DNA from: an uncultured Planctomycetota bacterium
Lineage (GTDB): Bacteria; Planctomycetota; UBA1135; GCA-002686595
NCBI GenBank assembly: GCA_903829565.1
Contig: CAIKQM010000085.1
Location: forward strand, 1-22,013
Length of the DNA: 22,013 nucleotides
Direction: 5' to 3'
Part shown: positions 14,272 to 20,768 of the stretch, piece after piece
How the letters are laid out: each line of letters begins with the position of its first letter
Numbering within the stretch: the stretch's first letter is position 1
Translations under genes and position numbers: made by a program
The notes under the pieces: generated by a model
Told to the model about the DNA's origin: nothing
Database searches by the model: none
The model's input: only the letters and a program-made list of their open reading frames with translations

Positions 14272-17229
14272 ATGACCACCACACACACCGTTTCCGGCCC
14301 TACGGCCGTTGCCACCTCCTCTCTTCCCAACGCCTGGCGCATTGAAGTGCATCGATTGCGCGCGGGAGACGATCCCGAAGGCGGGCACGCGCTAGCGGCC
14401 TTCCGCGAAGCCGGCTGGAAGGGCTTGGCCGAAGTGCGCACCGCACGCGGCTTCCTCTTGCCGGCCGAGTGCACCCGCGCGGTCGTCGAGTCCGCCGTGC
14501 GCGAAATCCTTGCCGATCCCGTGCTCGATCGAGCACAGGTGTACGCACCCGGCGAAGCACCGCTGGCGATCGATGGCGTGCGGCGCATGTTGGTCGCACG
14601 CAAGAGTGGCGTCATGGATCCGGTGGCGCAAACGATCGCGCGCGCGTTGCTGCGCTCGAAGATTTGGCCGGGCCACGGCGAACCGCATGTGACCACCTTC
14701 CGTGTGTTCCAACTGCGCGGTGAAGCACAGGCTTTGGACACCAAGCTCATGAGAGAGCTGGGCTCCAAGCTCGTGGGCAACGAGACCATCGAAGATGTGC
14801 TGGTGGCGAGTGAGGCTCTGCCGTACGCGTTGCCGAAGCCGAGTCCGCGCCACGGTGTGGTGCATGTCAAGTTGCGTGGCGCCAGCGATGAAACGCTGCT
14901 CACCACAAGCCGCGAGGGCTCGCTCTCGTTGAACCTTGTCGAGATGAAGGCCGTGCAAGCGCACTACGACGCGTTGCAGCGTGACCCGACCATCGCCGAG
15001 CTCGAGACCATCGCTCAAACCTGGAGCGAGCACTGCAAGCACAAGACCTTCACCAGCAAGGTCGAGTTCGAAGGCCGCACGATCGACAACTTGCTCAAGC
15101 AGACGATCAAGGCGGCCACCGTCGAGCTGAACAAGCCGTGGTGCGTGAGCGTCTTCCACGACAACGCCGGCATCATCGAGTTCGATGCGGGCTTTGATGT
15201 GTGCATGAAGGTGGAGACGCACAACCACCCCTCCGCGATCGATCCGTACGGCGGCGCAGGCACCGGCGTCGGTGGCGTGATCCGCGACATTCTGGGTGTG
15301 GGCTTGGGCGCGAAGCCCATCGCCAACACCGACGCCTTCTTCGTAGGTCCGCTGGATCTGCCGCAAGCCGAGCTACCCAAGGGCTGCATGCATCCGCGCC
15401 GCATCTTGAACGGTGTGGTGGCAGGTGTGCGCGACTACGGCAACCGCATGGGGATCCCGACCATCGCCGGCGGTGTGTGGTCGCATCCGGACTATGTAGG
15501 CAACCCGCTGGTGTACGCGGGCACCGTGGGCATCATGCCGCACTGGGCTGCGACGAAGTCGGTGCAGCCGGGCGACAAGATCGTCGTCGTCGGTGGCCGC
15601 ACGGGCCGCGATGGCATTCACGGAGCGACCTTCTCCTCGGTCGAGTTGACCGAGACCAGCGAGATCGAGTCGAGCGCTGCCGTGCAAATCGGCGATGCGA
15701 TCACAGAGAAGCGCGTGCTCGACCTGATCGTGCGCGCGCGTGATGCGCGCTTGTACCGCGGCATCACGGACTGCGGTGCCGGTGGCTTGTCCTCGGCCGT
15801 GGGCGAGATGGGAGCGGAGTGCGGGGCCGAGGTGCACTTGGAAACCGTGCCGCTCAAGTACCCCGGGCTCTCGCCGGAAGAGATTTGGATCAGCGAAGCT
15901 CAGGAGCGCATGGTGCTGGCCGTGCCGGACGAGTCGTTGTCCAGTCTCCTTGACGCGTGCAAGCTCGAGGATGTGGAAGCCACGGTGATCGGTGACTTCA
16001 CCAACAGCGGCCGTTTGGTGCTGCGCTGGCATGGGGAAGTGCAAGCCGATCTCGACTTGCACTTCTTGCACGAAGGCACTCCCAAGCCCGTGCGTAAGGC
16101 GCGCTTTGATGCGCCCCGGCACACGGACCCCGGCGTCCCCGCGGCCAAGGACCAACGGGCCACGCTGCTGGCGATGTTGGCTTCCACGGACATCGCCTCG
16201 AAGGAGTGGATCGTGCGTCAGTACGACCACGAAGTGCAGGGACAATCGGTGCTCAAGCCGATGACCGGTGTGCATCGCGATGCACCGAGCGATGCCTCCG
16301 TCATCAAGCCGTTGGCGCAATCGATCAAGGGTCTCGCGATCGGTTGCGGAGCCTCGCCGCACTACGGCCGGCTCGATCCGGGTGCGATGGCCGAAACGGT
16401 CATCGACGAGGCCTTGCGCAACGTGGTGGCGGTCGGCGGTGATCCCGACCGGACAGCGATCCTCGACAACTTCTCGTGGGGCAACTGCAATCACGAAGAC
16501 CGCATGGGCTCGTTGGTGCTGGCCTCGGAAGGCTGCTACCGCGCGGCGATCGCGTATGGCACGCCCTTCATCAGCGGCAAAGACTCGCTCAACAACGAGT
16601 TCAAGGTGGGCGAACGCACCATCGCGATTCCGCCGACGCTGCTGATCTCGGCGCTGTCCATCGTGCCGGATGTGACCAAGGTGGTCGCCAGCGATTGGGT
16701 CTGCGCAGGTTCGACGCTCTATGTGGTGGGCGAGACCAAGCAGCACTTCGGCGGCTCGCACTACTACTTGCTCAACAAGTTGGAGGGTGGCTCCGTGCCG
16801 CGTCCCGACTTGCAGCAAGCACCGCAACTGATGCGCGCGTTGCACCGCGCCATCCAAGCCGGCAGCGTGCGTTCGTGCCACGATCTGTCTGAAGGTGGCT
16901 TGGCGGTCGCCGCGGCAGAAAGCGCCTTCGGCGGCTGCTTGGGTGCCACACTCTCGTTGCAGCGCGTGCCGCACCAGCTGGCAAGTGACAGCAAGGCCGA
17001 CCGCGACACGACCTTGCTGTACTCGGAAAGTCCGACACGCTTCCTCGTCGAGGTTGCACCGGAACATTGCGCTGCCTTCGAGCAGCACCTGCAAGGCTTC
17101 CCGTGCAGCGCCGTGGGCTCCACGCGTGCCGAAGGCACCTTGGAGTTCGTGGGCACCAGCGGCGCCACGCTGTCCAGCATCGACATTGAGGACCTCCGGC
17201 GCGCTCACCAGAGCGGTTACCGGGGCTGA
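14272..17229 (+). CDS. purL: Phosphoribosylformylglycinamidine synthase, synthetase subunit with PurS-like N-terminus
   Basis: Uses ATP and ammonia from PurQ to turn FGAR into FGAM in purine synthesis. The protein has 985 residues, between the small PurL of PurS/PurQ/PurL systems (about 600-750) and the single-chain type (about 1300). The first 185 or so residues look like two PurS-type folds in tandem: AWRIEVHRL...VREILADPVLDRAQ, then RMLVARKSGVMDPVAQTIAR...GSKLVGNETIEDVLV. The synthetase core follows with WSEHCKHKTF (251-260), VETHNHPSAIDPYGGAGTGV (314-333), a glycine-rich GVGGVIRD and later SGKDSLNNEF. The glutaminase domain is absent and is supplied by the next gene, purQ. A degenerate palindrome copy is at 15939-15954. 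No strong ribosome-binding site precedes the ATG. Confidence 0.95.
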   Translation: MTTTHTVSGPTAVATSSLPNAWRIEVHRLRAGDDPEGGHALAAFREAGWKGLAEVRTARGFLLPAECTRAVVESAVREILADPVLDRAQVYAPGEAPLAIDGVRRMLVARKSGVMDPVAQTIARALLRSKIWPGHGEPHVTTFRVFQLRGEAQALDTKLMRELGSKLVGNETIEDVLVASEALPYALPKPSPRHGVVHVKLRGASDETLLTTSREGSLSLNLVEMKAVQAHYDALQRDPTIAELETIAQTWSEHCKHKTFTSKVEFEGRTIDNLLKQTIKAATVELNKPWCVSVFHDNAGIIEFDAGFDVCMKVETHNHPSAIDPYGGAGTGVGGVIRDILGVGLGAKPIANTDAFFVGPLDLPQAELPKGCMHPRRILNGVVAGVRDYGNRMGIPTIAGGVWSHPDYVGNPLVYAGTVGIMPHWAATKSVQPGDKIVVVGGRTGRDGIHGATFSSVELTETSEIESSAAVQIGDAITEKRVLDLIVRARDARLYRGITDCGAGGLSSAVGEMGAECGAEVHLETVPLKYPGLSPEEIWISEAQERMVLAVPDESLSSLLDACKLEDVEATVIGDFTNSGRLVLRWHGEVQADLDLHFLHEGTPKPVRKARFDAPRHTDPGVPAAKDQRATLLAMLASTDIASKEWIVRQYDHEVQGQSVLKPMTGVHRDAPSDASVIKPLAQSIKGLAIGCGASPHYGRLDPGAMAETVIDEALRNVVAVGGDPDRTAILDNFSWGNCNHEDRMGSLVLASEGCYRAAIAYGTPFISGKDSLNNEFKVGERTIAIPPTLLISALSIVPDVTKVVASDWVCAGSTLYVVGETKQHFGGSHYYLLNKLEGGSVPRPDLQQAPQLMRALHRAIQAGSVRSCHDLSEGGLAVAAAESAFGGCLGATLSLQRVPHQLASDSKADRDTTLLYSESPTRFLVEVAPEHCAAFEQHLQGFPCSAVGSTRAEGTLEFVGTSGATLSSIDIEDLRRAHQSGYRG
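15939..15954. repeat. Degenerate copy of the palindrome, inside purL
   Basis: Reads GTCCAG-TCTC-CTTGAC, one mismatch from the 16-nt motif. It lies in the coding sequence for SLSSLLDACK of PurL. On its own it could be chance. Confidence 0.3.
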
Positions 17230-17252
17230 GCCCAGGAAAGGCACAACCAGAC

Positions 17253-18062
17253 ATGGCACACGCGAAGAGATCCTTGGTGTTGCGTACGGCCGGCATCAAC
17301 TGCGATGCCGAAACGGTGCGCGCGTTGGAACGCGCTGGCTCGCAAGTCGAGCTGGTGCACTTGCACAGCTTGCTGGACCAACCAGCGCTGCTGGACGGGG
17401 CGTCGCTGGTCGTGATTCCAGGTGGCTTCAGCTACGGCGACGATGTGTCCTCGGGACGCATTTTCGGCCTGGAGTTGCGCCACGGTTTGCTGCAGCACTT
17501 GACGCGCTTTGTGGACGGCGGCGGACATGTGCTCGGGGTCTGCAACGGCTTCCAAGTGCTGGTGGAGTCGGGCCTGTTCGAACGCGAGCCGGGGGCAGCC
17601 AGTGTCCCCGCCCGCAGCATCGCCTTGACCAACAACCTGTCGGCTCGCTTTGAGTGCCGTTGGGTGCACCTCAAGGGCGAGGCGTGCGCGGCGACTTGGA
17701 TTGAACCTGGGGTGACCTTCCCCGTGCCGATGGCCCATGGCGAAGGACGCTTTGTCGCGCTGGATGAGGCCACGCTGCAGCGTTTGGAAGCTCGCGGGCA
17801 AATCGCCCTGCGCTATGTGCGCGCGGACGGCAGTCCGGCCACGGACACCCACGACAACCCCAACGGTTCGAGCGGAGCCATCGCGGGTATCTGCGATCCC
17901 ACCGGTCGGGTCTTCGGCTTGATGCCGCACCCCGAGCGCAACCTAGATGCGTGGAATCACCCGGAATGGACGCGCCTGCGGGCGCGTGGCGCACGCCGCA
18001 CCAGCGGTGAGGGCCAGCGCTTCTGGGACCGGCTCGTCGCGGTCCTGCCGGTGCCGGTCTGA
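17253..18062 (+). CDS. purQ: Phosphoribosylformylglycinamidine synthase, glutaminase subunit
   Basis: Releases ammonia from glutamine for PurL. The protein has 269 residues, longer than the 220-230 of Gram-positive PurQ. It resembles the class I glutaminase domain of the large FGAM synthases: VIPGGFSYGDDVSSGRI, the nucleophile Cys97 in GVCNGFQVLVESG, PMAHGEGRFV, and the His-Glu pair (226/228) in FGLMPHPERNLD. It starts 23 nt after the purL stop, with AGGAAAGG upstream of the ATG. The pair therefore forms one enzyme split over two genes. A weak CCGGT-CTG-ACCGG hairpin straddles its stop codon, but I do not call it a terminator. Confidence 0.96.
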   Translation: MAHAKRSLVLRTAGINCDAETVRALERAGSQVELVHLHSLLDQPALLDGASLVVIPGGFSYGDDVSSGRIFGLELRHGLLQHLTRFVDGGGHVLGVCNGFQVLVESGLFEREPGAASVPARSIALTNNLSARFECRWVHLKGEACAATWIEPGVTFPVPMAHGEGRFVALDEATLQRLEARGQIALRYVRADGSPATDTHDNPNGSSGAIAGICDPTGRVFGLMPHPERNLDAWNHPEWTRLRARGARRTSGEGQRFWDRLVAVLPVPV

Positions 18063-18162
18063 CCGGTCCCCTTTCGTCGACGCGCCCAAGTACTGCGCAG
18101 TCGGGACTTGAACCCCGCCTGTGAAAATTGCACAAACAACACGGCTCCGCACCACAGATACC

Positions 18163-18549
18163 ATGAACAAGCAACTGCTCACCATCGCGCTTCTCGCCCC
18201 CCTCTTCAGCGGCTGTGTCGCCGCCGCCGTCGGCGTTGTCGGCGGCGTCCTGCTTTCGCAGGAAGTCATGGATGACGCGACCTACGTCGGTCGTGTCAAA
18301 CAAGACGTCAACCGCACCTGGGCCTCGGCCAAGACTTCGCTGTCGCACGCCAGCCTCAAGCCGATCGATGTCGACAACGCTGCCCGCACCGCCAAGGGCG
18401 ATGTGGATGGCGCTAGTGTCACCGTGACGGTCTCGACCGTCGACATCGGCGAGTCGGAGATCCGCGTCGCCGCCAAGAAGTACGGTGTCGCGAACGGCGA
18501 AATCGCGCGCATGACCTTCGACAAGATCCTCGCTGATCTCGATCGCTGA
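18163..18549 (+). CDS. Small DUF3568-like lipoprotein
   Basis: A 128-residue protein from the ATG at 18163, starting MNKQLLTIALLAPLFSGCVA with a lipobox (LFSGC) whose Cys18 would be lipidated. The rest is an alpha/beta pattern: SQEVMDDATYVGRVKQDVNR, TWASAKTSLSHASLKPID, SVTVTVSTVDIGESEIRVAA, then a C-terminal helix MTFDKILADLDR. This layout resembles the DUF3568 lipoproteins, whose role is unknown. It stands alone 100 nt after purQ and converges on fur. An in-frame ATG at 18121 would put charged residues before the signal and is less likely. Confidence 0.75.
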   Translation: MNKQLLTIALLAPLFSGCVAAAVGVVGGVLLSQEVMDDATYVGRVKQDVNRTWASAKTSLSHASLKPIDVDNAARTAKGDVDGASVTVTVSTVDIGESEIRVAAKKYGVANGEIARMTFDKILADLDR

Positions 18550-18595
18550 TCGCGAACGATCAACGCGCGTCCAACCCGAGACTTCTGTCCAGTCC

Positions 18596-18626
18596 GCTTG
18601 TCGTCAAGTACGCTTGACGGCGGCGG
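18596..18626. repeat. Palindromic repeat element (long form) over the fur stop codon
   Basis: Contains GTCAAG-TACG-CTTGAC at 18603-18618 and matches the atpE-atpF element (5213-5243) at 28 of 31 positions. The fur stop codon TGA (18604-18606, minus strand) and the last residues of Fur (AAVKRT) are encoded by it. It lies between the convergent lipoprotein gene and fur. A T5 run follows at 18629-18633 on the plus strand, so it might help end the lipoprotein transcript. Confidence 0.78.
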
Positions 18627-19065
18627 ACTTTTTCGTGCACTTGCGGCAATAGCCGCGCAGGCGCAGGTCGTGCGAGACCAACTCAAAGCCCTTGCGCTTG
18701 CAGGCTTCTAGCTGCAGTTGTTCGATGCGATCGTCGTGGAACTCTTCGATGCGGCCGCACGACAAGCACAGCATGTGGTCGTGGTGATGATGGCCGAGCA
18801 CATGCTCGTACACCATCTCTCCGCGCTCCGCATCTAAGGCCTGGAGGAAGCCCGCCTCCTGCAGCAAGGCAAGAGTGCGGTAGACCGTGGCGCGCGAGGT
18901 CTTCTCGCCGGGCTCGGTCACCAACCACGCATGCAGTTCCTCGGCGGAGAAATGCTCATGCGTGGCGAAGGCACGATCCAAGATCCGCCTGCGCGGCTTG
19001 GTGAGCTTGAGTGACTTGGTCTTCAGCCACTCTTCAAAGCGTTGCACGATGTCAGCGTGCTTCAT
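18604..19065 (-). CDS. fur: Fur-family metal-dependent transcription regulator
   Basis: Metal-sensing repressor of the Fur/Zur/PerR family. The protein has 153 residues. The N-terminal winged helix includes LTKPRRRILDRAFATHEHFS, AEELHAWL and TSRATVYRTLALLQEAGFLQ. The dimer/metal domain has GHHHHDHMLCLSCGRIEEF and a second CxxC (CRKC). The structural zinc cysteines are therefore Cys100/Cys103 and Cys140/Cys143, and a His cluster at 92-97 forms the sensing site. The target metal cannot be told from sequence alone; the HHHHDH pattern is usual for Fur. It follows purD by 20 nt and is probably co-transcribed. Its last codons lie in the palindromic repeat. Confidence 0.93.
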   Translation of the reverse strand: MKHADIVQRFEEWLKTKSLKLTKPRRRILDRAFATHEHFSAEELHAWLVTEPGEKTSRATVYRTLALLQEAGFLQALDAERGEMVYEHVLGHHHHDHMLCLSCGRIEEFHDDRIEQLQLEACKRKGFELVSHDLRLRGYCRKCTKKSAAVKRT

Positions 19066-19085
19066 GAGGCCTCCGGCGCGCGACC

Positions 19086-20471
19086 TCAGCTGCCTTCCAG
19101 AGGACGACGACGGCGCAAGGCCGGTCCACCATCCGACTCTTGCACGATGATCGGCTCCTCGATGACCGGGGCCAGCACCGGACGCAAGGCTGCACGCGAT
19201 TGCTCGCGAATGCCGATGTCCGTGCGGTACTGGCGGCCGTCGAAGCGGATCTTGGCGACCGCGGCGTACGCGCGCTCGCGGGCCTCATGCACATCCGCGC
19301 CACAAGCGGTCACACACAGCACACGCCCGCCGGAGACCACGAGGTCGCCGTTGATGGAACGCTTCGTGCCCGCATGGAAGACCACCACTTCGGGATCCTT
19401 TTCCGCTTCGTCGATGCCATCGATGGCGGCGCCCTTCTTCGCAGCTGCGGGATAGCCGTCGGCGGCCATCACCACACCCACCACGGTGCGCTCATCCCAT
19501 TCGGGTGACTCGATCTCACCGAGCTTGCCATCGGCACAAGCCAGCATGACGGGCAACAAGTCGCCCTTCATGCGGCGCACGATGGCTTGTGTCTCCGGAT
19601 CGCCGAAGCGCACGTTGTACTCCAACACGCGCGGACCGGCTTCCGTGTTCATCAAGCCAGTGAAGAGCGTGCCGCGGAACGGGATCTCATCACGGCGCAG
19701 CGCGTGCACCGTGGGCACCAGCACACGCTGTTCGATTTGACGCAAGATGCGCTTGGCAAGGCTCGGCACCGGCGACACGACACCCATGCCGCCCGTGTTC
19801 GGGCCCAGGTCACCGTCTTGCAACTGCTTGTGGTCCATCACCGGTTCGAGGATCAGGATCGTCTCACCATCCGTGATCGAGAGGATGCTGGTCTCTTCAC
19901 CCACAAGGCACTCCTCGATGACGATGCGGTCTCCCGCAGCACCGAGCGTGCGCTTCTCCATGATCTCATCCACGGCGCTGCAAGCGGACTTGGCGTCCGA
20001 GCACACGAACACGCCCTTGCCGGCTGCGAGTCCATCTGCTTTGACGACTTGCGGCCATTCCTTGCAGCTTTCGAGGTAGCTCTTGGCAATGCCTGAGCGA
20101 TCAAAGCGTCGCCACTGCGCGGTAGGAATGCGATGGCGGTCAAGCAACTCTTTGGAGTAGACCTTCGAACCTTCGAGCTTGGCACCAACCGCACCGGGGC
20201 CGAACACGCGCAACTTGAGTTCGCGTAGACGATCGGCAAGACCAAGCACCAACGGCTCTTCCGGCCCGATGATGATGAGGTCAGGTTGCTCCTTCTTCGC
20301 GAGCGCGACCAGACCTTCCACATCGCTTGCCTCGACGGGGATGTTGCGTGCCAAACGTCCGGTGCCGGGGTTGCCCGGCGCGCACAGCAGTTCCGGTTCC
20401 AGAGGCGACTGGGCCAGTTTCCAGACGAGCGCGTGTTCGCGACCGCCGCTACCTACGACGAGGACTTTCAT
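19086..20471 (-). CDS. purD: Phosphoribosylamine-glycine ligase
   Basis: ATP-grasp enzyme joining phosphoribosylamine and glycine to make GAR, the second step of purine synthesis. The protein has 461 residues. It begins MKVLVVGSGGREHALVWKLA with the PurD N-terminal motif and continues with APGNPGTGRLA, IIIGPEEPLVLGLADRLREL, VVKADGLAAGKGVFVC, MDHKQLQDGDLGPNTGGMG and the metal-binding EYNVRFGDPETQ. The family usually ends near 420-430. Here about 30 extra residues follow (from about SRAALRPVL to RRRRPLEGS), with an Arg-rich end of unknown role. The ATG at 20471 matches the family start; an upstream in-frame ATG (20534) adds unrelated sequence. It is divergent from the tRNA pair. Confidence 0.97.
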   Translation of the reverse strand: MKVLVVGSGGREHALVWKLAQSPLEPELLCAPGNPGTGRLARNIPVEASDVEGLVALAKKEQPDLIIIGPEEPLVLGLADRLRELKLRVFGPGAVGAKLEGSKVYSKELLDRHRIPTAQWRRFDRSGIAKSYLESCKEWPQVVKADGLAAGKGVFVCSDAKSACSAVDEIMEKRTLGAAGDRIVIEECLVGEETSILSITDGETILILEPVMDHKQLQDGDLGPNTGGMGVVSPVPSLAKRILRQIEQRVLVPTVHALRRDEIPFRGTLFTGLMNTEAGPRVLEYNVRFGDPETQAIVRRMKGDLLPVMLACADGKLGEIESPEWDERTVVGVVMAADGYPAAAKKGAAIDGIDEAEKDPEVVVFHAGTKRSINGDLVVSGGRVLCVTACGADVHEARERAYAAVAKIRFDGRQYRTDIGIREQSRAALRPVLAPVIEEPIIVQESDGGPALRRRRPLEGS

Positions 20472-20573
20472 GTTGTTCGGGAGCGATGCGACAGGAGGCC
20501 GGCATCGTCTTGGGGCAGGAAGAATAGCAGCCATCCACGCCAGACGCTACGCTACGCCCTCTATCTGGATGTG

Positions 20574-20649
20574 CGGGGAGTACCTCAGTTGGTAGAGGGG
20601 AAGCTTTGGGTGCTTCCAGTCGTGGGTTCGAGTCCCATCTCCCCGACCA
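20574..20649 (+). tRNA. tRNA-Pro (anticodon UGG)
   Basis: A full cloverleaf. The acceptor stem pairs CGGGGAG with CTCCCCG, including the C1-G72 pair typical of bacterial tRNA-Pro. The D arm pairs CCTC with GAGG. The anticodon stem GAAGC/GCTTC holds the loop TTTGGGT, giving anticodon TGG. The T arm is GTGGG-TTCGAGT-CCCAT with one wobble. The discriminator is A and the CCA end is encoded (20647-20649). Confidence 0.95.
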
Positions 20650-20653
20650 GCAC

Positions 20654-20730
20654 GCGCCCGTAGCTCAGCTGGATAGAGCATCGGATTTCTAATCCGACGG
20701 TCGCAGGTTCGAATCCTGCCGGGCGTGCCA
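20654..20730 (+). tRNA. tRNA-Arg (anticodon UCU)
   Basis: A full cloverleaf 4 nt after tRNA-Pro. The acceptor stem pairs GCGCCCG with CGGGCGT, with a G-U pair at 1-72. The anticodon stem TCGGA/TCCGA encloses TTTCTAA, so the anticodon is TCT. The T arm is GCAGG-TTCGAAT-CCTGC. The discriminator is G and the CCA end is encoded. It is probably co-transcribed with tRNA-Pro. Confidence 0.95.
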
Positions 20731-20768
20731 CCTTGTGCGTTGGAGGCCAACGACGGATCATACCAGGC

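Noticed and set aside
15373..17259. A 628-codon open frame on the minus strand opposite purL
   Set aside because: The plus strand is an unbroken, well-conserved PurL. The opposite frame is Arg/His/Gln-rich and has no recognisable domain.
18054..18066. CCGGT-CTG-ACCGG hairpin at the purQ stop as a terminator
   Set aside because: The stem is only 5 bp and is followed by a C-rich, not U-rich, stretch.
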